The notes below the pieces were generated by a model, which worked only from the letters and a program-made list of their open reading frames with translations, searched no databases and was not told the DNA's origin. A stretch of DNA of 64,000 nt from Deinococcus radiotolerans (lineage in GTDB: Bacteria > Deinococcota > Deinococci > Deinococcales > Deinococcaceae): positions 124,001 to 188,000 of the forward strand of contig NZ_BMPE01000005.1 in the NCBI RefSeq assembly GCF_014647435.1, given 5' to 3'. The stretch's first letter is position 1. The number at the start of each line of letters is the position of its first letter. This document shows positions 52,495 to 62,200 of this stretch, piece after piece. The translations under genes were made by a program, and so were the position numbers.

Positions 52495-53328
52495 GTGAAG
52501 TCCCTTCCCGCCGCCCAGCTGGCTCTCCGGACCGTTCAGACCGTCAGGAACACCGTCCGCAGCGCCCTGGTCTGGGGTTACGAGCAGCGGCTCGCCCGCG
52601 AGGTCCGCACCCACGGCCGACTCCCACAGCACCTGGGCCTGATCCTCGACGGCAACCGCCGCTTCGCCCGCGCCAGCGGCCTGCAACGCGAACTCGGGCA
52701 CTCCATCGGCGCGGACAAGGCCCATGAGGTCCTGCACTGGTGCCTGGAACTCGGCATCCCCGCCGCGACCATCTGGGTGCTGTCCACCGACAACCGCAGC
52801 CGCGACCCGCAGGAACTCGCGCACATCCTGTCCCTGCTGGAAAAAGAAGCCCGGGCGCTGGCCACCGACCCCCGCATCCATGCCAACCGCGTCCGCGTCC
52901 GCGCCATCGGGCAGCACGGCGGCTTCCCCCCCCAGGTGCTCGCCGCCCTCCAGGACCTGGAAACCAAAACGGCCCACTACGACGGCATGCGCCTCAACAT
53001 TGCCGTCGGCTACGGCGGCCGTGAGGAAATCGTGGACGCCGTCAAAGCCCACCTCCAAGCGCAGGCCAACGCCGGACTCAGCCTGACCGACGCCGCGCAG
53101 CACCTGACACCAGACGACATCAGCGCCCACCTGTACGCCGCAGACACCCCCGACCCGGACTTCATCATCCGCACCAGCGGCGAGATCCGCCTGTCAGGCT
53201 TCATGCTCTGGCAGAGCGTGTACTCCGAGTACTACTTCTGCGACGTGTACTGGCCCGGCTTCCGCCGCGTGGACTTCCTGCGCGCCCTGCGCGACTACCA
53301 GGGCCGCGACCGCCGCTTCGGCCGCTGA
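52495..53328 (+). CDS. uppS: Cis-prenyl transferase (undecaprenyl diphosphate synthase family)
   Basis: The 277-residue enzyme builds the cis-polyprenyl carrier lipid for peptidoglycan and glycan synthesis. The catalytic Asp52 lies in LILDGNRRFARAS. LSTDNRSRDPQE, AVGYGGREEIVDAVK, IIRTSGEIRLSGFMLWQSVYSEYYF and VYWPGFRRVDFLRAL follow the family order. LDGNRR and SGEIRLSGF are the variant forms found in some Actinobacteria and Deinococcus rather than the MDGNGRWA form, so product chain length may differ from C55. About 45 residues precede the core; GTG 52495 is supported by a -10 box. Confidence 0.92.
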   Translation: MKSLPAAQLALRTVQTVRNTVRSALVWGYEQRLAREVRTHGRLPQHLGLILDGNRRFARASGLQRELGHSIGADKAHEVLHWCLELGIPAATIWVLSTDNRSRDPQELAHILSLLEKEARALATDPRIHANRVRVRAIGQHGGFPPQVLAALQDLETKTAHYDGMRLNIAVGYGGREEIVDAVKAHLQAQANAGLSLTDAAQHLTPDDISAHLYAADTPDPDFIIRTSGEIRLSGFMLWQSVYSEYYFCDVYWPGFRRVDFLRALRDYQGRDRRFGR

Positions 53329-53518
53329 CCCGCGCCCCACCCGCCGGGGGCCACCCCGCAGCGTCCAGCTGGACAGGCCACGCCGCCACACCACCCGCGA
53401 ATGTGAAATTTGCCGTAAACGACGCGCAATCCTTCACCGCTACCCGCCGCGCCGCCCCGGCGACCCGCGGCAGGCGTCCACACGACCTCCACCCGTCCCG
53501 GCCCCGTGTAAGCAGCGC

Positions 53519-53537
53519 GTAAGAAGCCGCTTCTTAC
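53519..53537. promoter_or_regulatory. Perfect palindrome overlapping the -10 of the surface locus
   Basis: GTAAGAAG and CTTCTTAC pair perfectly over 8 bp around CCG. The right arm overlaps TACCGT (53535-53540), the best -10 candidate for the gene at 53595. Without a U-tract it looks more like a repressor site than a terminator. I see nothing else in 53329-53594 apart from this and a GGAAGGAG ribosome site. Confidence 0.5.
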
Positions 53538-53594
53538 CGTGAGAACAGTCAAAGAGCGCCACCGCGCCACAGCGCTTTCTGGAAGGAGAAGCAT

Positions 53595-54089
53595 ATGAAA
53601 CACCTGAAATTCATCCTGATCATCAGTGCCGCCGGCGCGGCCGCCGCGCAGACCGCCAGCCCCGTCAGCCTGAACCTCGTCCTGTCCCTCGTCAGCACCG
53701 TCAAAGTCAACGGCAAGGCCACCGAGCAACTCACCGCCAACCCCAAGACCACCCTGCCCGGCGACGTCATCAGCCAGGTCGTCACCGTACGCAACAGCAG
53801 CGACAAGACCGTGCGCCAGTTCCCCGTCACCCTGCCCGTCCCCAAAGACACCCGCTACCTGAACATGGAAAAAGAACTGGACGGCGCCCAGGCGCAGTAC
53901 TCCATCGACGGCGGCAAGACCTTCGCCCCCGCCCCCCTGAAACGCCGCGTGACCGTCACCGAGAACGGCAAGAGCGTCACCCGTGACGTCACCGTGAACC
54001 CCAACGAGTACACCACCGTCCGCTGGACCGTGAGCGAACTCAGCCCGAACGGCACCCTGAAACTCGGCTACCGCGTTCAGGTCAAGTAA
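53595..54089 (+). CDS. Secreted DUF11-type protein, first gene of the surface locus
   Basis: The 164-residue product has a signal peptide (MKHLKFILIISAAGAAAAQ) and a single beta-sandwich unit of the DUF11 kind: PGDVISQVVTVRNSSDKTVRQFPVTLPVPKDTRYL, then ELSPNGTLKLGYRVQVK. DUF11 units occur in large cell-surface and S-layer-associated proteins. The protein has no cysteine and no anchor. A GGAAGGAG site precedes ATG 53595. The next gene starts 86 bases later in the same direction. Confidence 0.8.
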   Translation: MKHLKFILIISAAGAAAAQTASPVSLNLVLSLVSTVKVNGKATEQLTANPKTTLPGDVISQVVTVRNSSDKTVRQFPVTLPVPKDTRYLNMEKELDGAQAQYSIDGGKTFAPAPLKRRVTVTENGKSVTRDVTVNPNEYTTVRWTVSELSPNGTLKLGYRVQVK

Positions 54090-54175
54090 CCCCACCCCAC
54101 CCGGGACGTCCAGGGGCACGCGCGCCTGAACGCCTTACCCCCTGCCGCCCCGCCAACCGCTCACGGAGGAGTTCA

Positions 54176-56371
54176 ATGAAAACCACCCACCTGTTCACGC
54201 TCATGGCCGCACTGGCCGCCGGCACGGCCGCCGCTCAGGCCACTGTCAGCCGCACCGGCAACCTCACCAACGCGGGCGTAACCATCACCAACACCGCCTC
54301 CGCCACCTTCCAGGACCCCTCCAACACCAGCAACACCCTGAGCGCCAGCTCCAACACCGTGAGCACCACCGTACTGCCCAAGTACGGCTTCAACATCACC
54401 TACCCCGCCGGCGGCGACAGCGACGCCACCGACACCACCGCCAACGCCCCCGCCACCCACCAGCGCACCAACGTCGTGCCGGGCACCCGCGTGGTCTTCC
54501 CGTACGTGGCAGTCAACAACGGCAACGCCGCGCAGGACATCACCTTGAGCTCCGACAGCACCAGCGGCGTCAGCAACGTCCTGTACTTCCTGACCAACCC
54601 CGACACCAACGGCGACGGCATCGTGAGCAACGCGGAACTGGCGGCCGCCACCGCCGTCACGACCATCACCCTGCCCGTCCAGGGCGACGATCCCGCCACC
54701 GGGACAGTCGAGACCAACTCAGGCATCGTGAGCTTCTACCAGGTCTACACTGCCACCGGACTCGCCGACGTGGTCGTCGGGGCCACACCCATCGCCACCG
54801 GCCAAGTCTGGAGCGGCACCGCCAACGTGAGCGCCACCGAACAGAAGGATCCCGCCACCCCCGCGTACGACGACCTGTGGTGGCAGTACAACAGCGCCAA
54901 GATCATCAAGGTGCAGCTGACCAATGATCCCAGCAACCCCGGGACCACCAAAGTTACCCTGCCCCCCACCGGCAGCACCCCCGTCCCCGGCTACACCTCC
55001 GGCACCACGCCGATCGCGGTGTCCGGCGACGAGCAGAGCGCCTACCCCAAAGCGGACGCCGACACCAACCCTGACTCCGTCGTCTTCACCAACGTCATCA
55101 GCAACGGCGCGGCCGTCGCCGACCCGGTGACCCTGAGCGTCGTGCCCCGCACCACCTTCCCCGTAACCGGCTTCAGCCAGACCGTCACCGCGACCGCCAC
55201 CCCTGGCGTGTACACCGTCACGCAGACCAACCCGGACGGCAGCACCACCACCGCCACCGTGACCCTCAGCGCGACGAGCGTGACCGTTCCCGCCACTGGC
55301 AGCAGCACCTACACCGTCACCGTCACCTACCCCGACCAAGACACCGCCAACCCCTACCCCGTGTACGTGTCCGTGGGCGCCGAATCGGGCAACGACACCG
55401 ACACCACCGTCGACGACACCACCTTCGACACCATCTACCCGCCCGCGCTGCAGTTCAGGGACAAGGTCACCGACGCGGCCGTGCAGGCCGGCACCGCTGG
55501 CAACCCCGCCGTCTTCCCGATGGTGGTCGCCAACACCGGCGAGTACGCCGACACCTACACCCTCTCGGGCTACACCGTGGTGAAACTGCTCGACGGCAGC
55601 CAGGCCATCGTGCCCATCAACTACAGCGGCACGGGCGTCACCCAGACCGGCACCCGCTCGGTCACGGACGCCGGAACCGGCCTGACCGCCACCATCCCCG
55701 TGTACACCACGGGCGCCATCAGCGCCAACGGCACCCTGGACGTCAACGCCTCCGTGACGCTGCCCGCGAACGTCAGCTACACCACCGGCACCAGCGGCTA
55801 CCTCCTCAACCAGAGCGTCACCTCGGTGTACAGCGGCATCACGGCCACCGACACCAACGACAAGATCACCGTGGCCCTGAACGGCGCGCTGGCTGTCGCG
55901 AAGTTCACGAAGACCGCCACCAGCTACGCGACCGGCAGCGAGTACGTCCTGAACGGCACCGCCAGCACCGGCACCAGCAGTGATCCCCGCTCCGTGGCCA
56001 ACCCCGCCGACTACAGCGCGGTGAACACCACCAGCTACGCGCCCGGCGTCACGTACAGCTACAAGATCATCGGCAAGAACACCTACAACACCCGCATCGA
56101 GAAGTTCTACCTGACCGACGCGCTGAACACCAACCTGAACTTCGTGAGCCTGACCGGCACCGTGACCGGCAACACCCTGGTCGGCGGCACCGACACCAGC
56201 GGCACGACCGTCATCTACAGCACCGACGGCAACACCTGGACCACCACCGCCCCCACCAGCGGCACCAGCGTCTACGTGGCCGTGGATGACCCCACCCAGA
56301 CGGGCAACCAGCCCGGCAGCCTGGATCCCAGCGCCACGCTGGACATGACCATCACCGTCAACATCAAGTAA
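54176..56371 (+). CDS. Large secreted surface protein with DUF11-like beta domains
   Basis: The 731-residue product has a signal peptide (MKTTHLFTLMAALAAGTAAAQ) and is then almost entirely Thr/Ser/Asp/Gly-rich beta structure, with no cysteine or lysine-rich clusters. VVPGTRVVFPYVAVNNGNAAQDITLS and PAVFPMVVANTGEYADTYTLSGY are DUF11-type strands. NPDTNGDGIVSNAEL resembles a calcium-binding loop. The last 130 residues (SYAPGVTYSYKIIGKNTYNTRIEKFYLTDAL) form a further DUF11-like unit. No catalytic motif or sorting signal was seen. A GGAGGAG site precedes the ATG and a strong hairpin follows the stop. Confidence 0.82.
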   Translation: MKTTHLFTLMAALAAGTAAAQATVSRTGNLTNAGVTITNTASATFQDPSNTSNTLSASSNTVSTTVLPKYGFNITYPAGGDSDATDTTANAPATHQRTNVVPGTRVVFPYVAVNNGNAAQDITLSSDSTSGVSNVLYFLTNPDTNGDGIVSNAELAAATAVTTITLPVQGDDPATGTVETNSGIVSFYQVYTATGLADVVVGATPIATGQVWSGTANVSATEQKDPATPAYDDLWWQYNSAKIIKVQLTNDPSNPGTTKVTLPPTGSTPVPGYTSGTTPIAVSGDEQSAYPKADADTNPDSVVFTNVISNGAAVADPVTLSVVPRTTFPVTGFSQTVTATATPGVYTVTQTNPDGSTTTATVTLSATSVTVPATGSSTYTVTVTYPDQDTANPYPVYVSVGAESGNDTDTTVDDTTFDTIYPPALQFRDKVTDAAVQAGTAGNPAVFPMVVANTGEYADTYTLSGYTVVKLLDGSQAIVPINYSGTGVTQTGTRSVTDAGTGLTATIPVYTTGAISANGTLDVNASVTLPANVSYTTGTSGYLLNQSVTSVYSGITATDTNDKITVALNGALAVAKFTKTATSYATGSEYVLNGTASTGTSSDPRSVANPADYSAVNTTSYAPGVTYSYKIIGKNTYNTRIEKFYLTDALNTNLNFVSLTGTVTGNTLVGGTDTSGTTVIYSTDGNTWTTTAPTSGTSVYVAVDDPTQTGNQPGSLDPSATLDMTITVNIK

Positions 56372-56379
56372 GTTCTAAC

Positions 56380-56413
56380 CGGGCGTGCCCTGCACTGGCG
56401 TGGGGCACGCCCG
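56380..56413 (+). terminator. Stem-loop between second and third surface genes
   Basis: CGGGCGTGCCC and GGGCACGCCCG pair perfectly over 11 bp around a 12-base loop. An AT-rich patch (56414-56456) follows and may hold a promoter for the third gene. Confidence 0.65.
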
Positions 56414-56506
56414 TTCACAACACAGAAGCAACTTTGAATTTTCGCACATTTCAGTGCGCCGCCCCACTCCTACCGCACCCTTGGTGCGCCCACCGAGGAG
56501 CCCACC

Positions 56507-59272
56507 GTGAACCGTTCCACTTCCCTGGCCCTGACTGCCCTGCTGTTCGCCGGTTCGGCCGCGCAGGCCCTGACCCCCGCCGGCACCGTCATCCTGAACC
56601 AGGCGCAGGCGGAATTCCTGCCGCCCGACGCGGGCAGCACTGTTCAGGTTCAGTCGAACGAGGTGCGGACGGTCGTGCAGGCCGTCTGCTCGGTCAGCGT
56701 TACGCCTGATGGAACGGTCACGCAACCCGATCAGAGCGCTTCCGTTCTGCCTGGTGAGCAGGCTGTCTTCACCTACACGGTTGTGAATACCGGGAACGCG
56801 CGGTTCACCTTCCCGGTGGGTGCGCAGGCCGAAACGGGCAGCACCGTGAGCCCCACGCTGCGCGTCGTGAACGACCTGAACGGCAACGGGCAGGTCGACA
56901 CGAATGAGCCGGACGTGACGGACGTGACCCTGGACGCTGATCAGCAGGCGCGGGTGCTGCTGGTCGCGCAGGCCGGCGCGGCCGGGAATGCGTTCGTGAA
57001 CCTCACGGCGTCCTGCGCGGGCGGCGTGAACGCGGACACCAATAATGTCAGCGTGCTCCGGGTCGGCCCGCCCCCCGTGCTGGGCGTCCGGAAGACCTTC
57101 ACGCCTGCCCTGGTCCGGCCGGGCACCGAGACGACCGTGAATGTCACCACCAGCAACTCCGGTCAGGGTGAGAGCCGCGAGGTGATCCTGACCGACCTGC
57201 TGACCGATCAGATTGCGCGCGGTCTGAGCTTCGTGCCCGGCAGCGCCCAGACGAACGTGGGGACGCTGGAGTACACCCAGGACGGCACCACCTGGACGAC
57301 GGCCGAGGTGAGTCCTGTGCGTGGCGTGCGCGTTCGCGTGCCCAGCCTCGCCCCCGGCGCGAGCGTGCAACTTCAGTTCCGGATGCTGGCCACGCCCTCC
57401 GCGGAAGGGCAGCAGTTCGTGAACACCGCCACCGCCCGCACCGGTCAGGACCAGAGCAGTGGCAGCGCCACCGCCGACGTCCGCTACCAGCCCGCCGTGG
57501 CCATCGGTCCCGCCGGGAACCCCGAGGCGCCCGAGGGCAGCCCAGCCGACCGCCAGAGCACCACCTTCGCGGTGGCCGGTCAGCTCGTGTGCTTCGATCA
57601 CACCGCCAAGAACACCGGGGACGTGCAGGACAGCTACCGCGTGACCGTCACGTACCCCCAGGGCGCGGCCGCCGCCACGCTGCTCGGCGAGAACGGCCAG
57701 CCTCTCGTGCAGCCCCTGATCCTGGCGCCCGGTCAGACGGCCGCCGTGCGCGTCTGCTACGACGCGCAGCCCGGCGCGCTGGACGCCCTGATCACCATTC
57801 AGGGCGACCGCGGCACCAGCAATGCCACCCACGATCTGATCGGCACGGTGCAGAGCGGCCTGCCGGAACTGCGCAAGACCTACGCGGCCGTCAGTGGCGC
57901 CACCCGGCAGCCCATCCCCGTGGGCGGCACGGTCGCTGTGGGTGACACGATCACGTACACCCTCTCGGTCCGCAACCCCTTCGACCACCCGGTCACGAAC
58001 GTGGTGATCACCGACCTCATCCCGGCACACCTGGACGCCCAGAGCATCAGTGACGGGGGCGTGATCAGCGGGCAGCCCGGCGCGCAGACCGCGCAGTGGA
58101 CGCTGGGGACCCTGGCGCCCGGCGAGACCCGCGCGGTCACGGTGACCACGCTCGTCTCGGCGCGCGCCGTGGACGGCGAGGCGCTGCTGAACACCTTCAG
58201 CATGGTCAGCACCGAGTTGCCCCGGGCGCTCGCCAGCAATCAGGTGCAGACGCCCGTCTGGAGTGCCCGCCTGCTGATCAGCAAGCAGGTCAGCGCTGCG
58301 GAAGCCACCTACGGCGACAAGCTCACGTACACCCTGGTCATCAGGAACGAGTCCGCGACCACCAGCATTGATGACGCCATCATCACCGACACCCCGGCCA
58401 GCGGCCTGGAGTACGTGCCGGGCACCAGCACCCTGGACGGCCAGCCCCTGGCTGATCCGGTCATCCTGGACGGCGTCCTGAAGTGGACGGTTCCGACCAT
58501 CGGCCCCAGCCGCAGCATCCGCATCGGGTACCAGACGCGCGTAACGCCCGCCGCGACCGGCGAACTCGTGAACACCGCCGTCGTGACCGGCCAGGGCGCC
58601 GGCGGGCAGGCCCAGGCGATCGCCAGCAACGTCGCGACCGCCACCACGAAACTCAACCCGCTGAAGTTCGCGCCGCTGGCGGACATTCTGGGCACCGTGT
58701 TCGTGGACCGCAACCGCAACGGCCTGTTCGACCCGCTGCTGGACCAGCCGGTCCCGCGCGCCCGCATCCTGCTGGCCGGCGGCCGCGAGGCCCTCACCGA
58801 CGCGCGCGGCCGCTACTCGTTCCCGAACGTGGCGCTGGGCACGCAGGCGCTGCGCCTGGACTCCAACACCACGCCCTACCCGCCCCTGAACGTCGCGCAG
58901 GACGGCGGCCTGAGCGGCACGCGCACGGTGTTCGTGCGCGGCCTGACCAGCGTGGACTTCCCGCTCGCGCCGCTGGGCGGCCAGATCGACGCGCTGCGCC
59001 GCACCACCCTGACCATGGGGGACGTGACACTCGAAAAGGCCGTGTACATCGTGGACGGCGGGTACGTGGTCACGCTGCGCCTGCGCACGCCCCGCCGCCT
59101 GGAGGACGTGACCCTCACCGACCCGCTGCCGCAGGGCGCGGTTCTGAAAGAAGGTAGAAATATTCACGTCGGTACCGTGGAGGCAGGTGACCTGAACCTC
59201 ACCTACCGCTTCGACTGGACGGGCGAGCCTCGGGCCGCCACCACCGATCCAGATCTGAGCTGGAGGTACTGA
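56507..59272 (+). CDS. Surface protein with DUF11 repeats and an SdrD-B-like domain
   Basis: The 921-residue product has a signal peptide (about residues 1-21) and at least four DUF11-type repeats. Repeated features are [63 protein letters not shown] and [29 protein letters not shown]. Near residue 725 an SdrD-B/carboxypeptidase-regulatory-like unit follows: [33 protein letters not shown], then [29 protein letters not shown] may bind calcium. A small AT-rich pocket near 59150-59165 is unlike the rest. GTG 56507 has a GAGGAG site. The next gene begins 2 bases after the stop, so they are coupled. Confidence 0.85.
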   Translation: MNRSTSLALTALLFAGSAAQALTPAGTVILNQAQAEFLPPDAGSTVQVQSNEVRTVVQAVCSVSVTPDGTVTQPDQSASVLPGEQAVFTYTVVNTGNARFTFPVGAQAETGSTVSPTLRVVNDLNGNGQVDTNEPDVTDVTLDADQQARVLLVAQAGAAGNAFVNLTASCAGGVNADTNNVSVLRVGPPPVLGVRKTFTPALVRPGTETTVNVTTSNSGQGESREVILTDLLTDQIARGLSFVPGSAQTNVGTLEYTQDGTTWTTAEVSPVRGVRVRVPSLAPGASVQLQFRMLATPSAEGQQFVNTATARTGQDQSSGSATADVRYQPAVAIGPAGNPEAPEGSPADRQSTTFAVAGQLVCFDHTAKNTGDVQDSYRVTVTYPQGAAAATLLGENGQPLVQPLILAPGQTAAVRVCYDAQPGALDALITIQGDRGTSNATHDLIGTVQSGLPELRKTYAAVSGATRQPIPVGGTVAVGDTITYTLSVRNPFDHPVTNVVITDLIPAHLDAQSISDGGVISGQPGAQTAQWTLGTLAPGETRAVTVTTLVSARAVDGEALLNTFSMVSTELPRALASNQVQTPVWSARLLISKQVSAAEATYGDKLTYTLVIRNESATTSIDDAIITDTPASGLEYVPGTSTLDGQPLADPVILDGVLKWTVPTIGPSRSIRIGYQTRVTPAATGELVNTAVVTGQGAGGQAQAIASNVATATTKLNPLKFAPLADILGTVFVDRNRNGLFDPLLDQPVPRARILLAGGREALTDARGRYSFPNVALGTQALRLDSNTTPYPPLNVAQDGGLSGTRTVFVRGLTSVDFPLAPLGGQIDALRRTTLTMGDVTLEKAVYIVDGGYVVTLRLRTPRRLEDVTLTDPLPQGAVLKEGRNIHVGTVEAGDLNLTYRFDWTGEPRAATTDPDLSWRY

Positions 59273-59274
59273 AC

Positions 59275-62200
59275 GTGCAACCGGACTTTAAACGCTTCGC
59301 GACCACCCTCTCGGCCCTGCTGGCCGCGAGCGTTTCGGCCGGCGCACAGAACGTCAGCACCAGCCTGCCCCTGACCTCGGTCGGCGACCGACTCATGTGG
59401 ACGGTCGGGGATCAGGACCTGATCCTCGACGTGCCCCTGGCCGGTCCGGTGCGGCTGGAGCTGTACAGCCCCCGCGTGGACCCCGGCGATTACCGCTCGG
59501 ACACGTACTACGGTGACGAGCAGTACGACGCGGGCCGCAGCCCGGTCAGCACCACCTTCAGCGTGCTGCGCGAGGACGGCAGCACCCTGCTGACGCGCAC
59601 CTTCACGCCCGGCCAGCACGACTGGGCCACGCTGCTCGACCAGGACCTGCCCGCCGGCCGCTACCACCTGCGCGCCGCCACGAGCGGCAACGGCAAGAAC
59701 ACCTTCGCGATCCGCCTGGCGGGCGTCAGCGCCGACGTGCACGCCGACCAGCTGAGCGTGAACGTCCACTCGCGCGACTGGGTGCCCGCCGTGAACATCA
59801 CCACCGACGGCCGCGCCCACGTGCTGCGCCTGTACGACGGTGACGGCCCGCAGGAACTCGAGGCGCGGCTGCGGGACGCCCAGGGTCACATCTACCCGCT
59901 GCAGGTCAGCGCGGACCTGAGCGTCACCGACCTGCCGCTGCCCGCCACGCCCGGCGCGTACACCGTCGAACTGCGCCAGCCTGCCGGCGCGCGGCAGTTC
60001 AGCAACACCGTCGGCTTCAGTCTGCTGCGCGACGGCACGCCCACCCCGATGACGGTCGCCCGCGTGGACCAGACTGGCACGCTCAGCGTCCGCGCCGAAC
60101 TGGTCCTCCCGAACGGAACCCGCCCCACCCAGGCGCAGGTCACGGTCGGCAACACCCCCCTGACCGTGCAGGGGCAGGTCGAGCAGCGCGTCCCCACCGG
60201 CACGTACCCCGTCACGGCCGCGCCCGTGCCCGGCGCGCAGGTCAGCGTGAGCGGCAACGTCACCGTGCCCAGGGACGGGCGCGGCGACACCCTCGTGCAG
60301 GTGCGCCCCACAGTCAACCTGGACCTCAGCGCCGACAAGCTCGACGTCTGCCAGGGCGACACCGTCACGCTGCGCGCCCGGGCCAGCACTGCCTTCGCGG
60401 GCGATCTGCCCCTGGACCTCACGCTGGACGCCCCCGGCCTGAGTGACAAACGTGTCAGAACCGGCACCCTGAACGCCGCCACGCCCGGCGAGCTGACTTT
60501 CACCGCTGCGGCCAGCCAGCCCGGCCCGCTGACCGTCACCGCCCGCCTGGCCCCCTGGGGCCTGGAACGGCAGGTGCAGCTGAACGTCCGCCCCGAACGC
60601 ACCACCCTGCAACTCCAGCGCGACCTGCCCGCCAGCGCGGCCGTCGGCGACGAGGTGACCGTCACCCTGCGCGTCACGAACACTGGCGACACACAGCAGA
60701 GCTACACGCTGGAAGACCAGGTGCCCGCCGGCCTTCAGGTCACGGACCCCACCCGCTTCAGTGGCACCCTCGCCCCCGGCGAGACCCGCACCCTGAGCTA
60801 CCGCGCGACCGTCCAGCAGGCCGGTGACCTGACCGTCAGCGGCCAGCTGACCTCCGACGGCTGCGCCGCCCCCCAGTCCAGCCAGGGCACCCTGAACGCG
60901 CAGGCGCCCGCCGAGCCCAGCCCGGCCCAGACGCCCACGGGCACCCCTGCCCCTCAGGCGTCGGCGCCGCAGCAGCTGCGCAGCAGCAGCGTCTCGCTGC
61001 CCTTTGACGCGCCCAGCCAGGCCACCGAGATCGTCATCGCGCACGCCCCGCCCGCCAGCGCGCAGTACGTGCCCGGCAGCGCCCGCCTGAACGGCGCGGC
61101 CCTCGCAGACCCCCAGGTGGGCCCCAGCGGCACCCTGTACTGGACGCTCCCCGGCCCCGCCCAGCGCGGCGGCACGGCCGTGCGCGGCACCGTCACGTAC
61201 GACCTGAGCCACACCGGACCGCTGGCCGAACTGCCCGCCCCGGCCCTGCTGGCCCGCTTCAAGGGTGAACGCAGCGAGGTGCTGCACGGCACCCTCAGCG
61301 ACGCGGACCTCAGGGCGGCGCGCGCCCAGGGCAGCGAGCAGGCCGCGAACGACGGCGCGATCAAGTTCCCGCTCCAGGGCACCCTGATCCGCATCCGCGA
61401 CCGCATCAACGTCACCGTTGAAGTCCCCCTGGACGGCCCCGTGGCCCTGCGCGTGAACGGCCAGCCCGTCAGTGAGGACCGCATCGGGGAGACCACCATT
61501 GACCCCGGCCAGGGCGTGCGCCGCCTCACGTTCATCGGCGTGCCCCTGCAACCCGGCACGAACACCCTGCAACTCGGCGCGGACACCGTCACCGTGCAGC
61601 TTGTGGGCGCCACCAGCCGCATCGAGGTCAAGCCCGTCGCCCTGACCGCCGACGGCGCCACGCCCCTGCGCCTGAAGATCCGCACCCTGGATGCCAGCGG
61701 CAACCTGACCAGCCAGGACAGCGTGACCCTGCGCAGCAACATCGACCCCACCCAGCAGGGCGCCAGCAGCGCCACCGGCACGTACACCCTGCCGCTCGTG
61801 AACGGCGAGGGCGAACTCGTCCTGCAACCCCAGTCCACGCCCACCACACTCAAGTTGCAGGTCGTGCAGGGGCAGGACGTCACCACCTACACCTTCGACG
61901 TCACGCCCGACAGCAGCCGCGTCGGCGTGGGCCTGATCAGCGCCACCCTGGGCCTGGACGGCCACCTCAGCCTCGCCGACGACCTGACCTGGCAGGCCCG
62001 CGCCAGCTACGAGGGGCCCCTTGCCGGCGGCAAACTGTACGTCGCTGCCGACAAGGCCGGCCTGCCCACCGAGCAGGACACCCTGCGCCGCTTCGCGACC
62101 TTCGGCGACGCCAGCACCCAGAGCACCGCGATGCAGGGCATCGACCCCGTCGCCATCCGGTACGACCACCCCAGCTTCCGCGCCGAGTACCGCACCGGCA

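Noticed and set aside
56375..59167. A 930-codon open frame on the minus strand
   Set aside because: It lies wholly opposite the DUF11/SdrD-B gene and gives Arg/Gly/His-rich sequence with no recognisable family.
59203..62169. A 988-codon open frame on the minus strand, opposite the giant surface gene
   Set aside because: Its translation is Gly/Val/Gln-rich low complexity without domains. It mirrors the strong plus-strand gene, whose signal peptide, domains and codon use are convincing. Long antisense frames are expected at this GC content.
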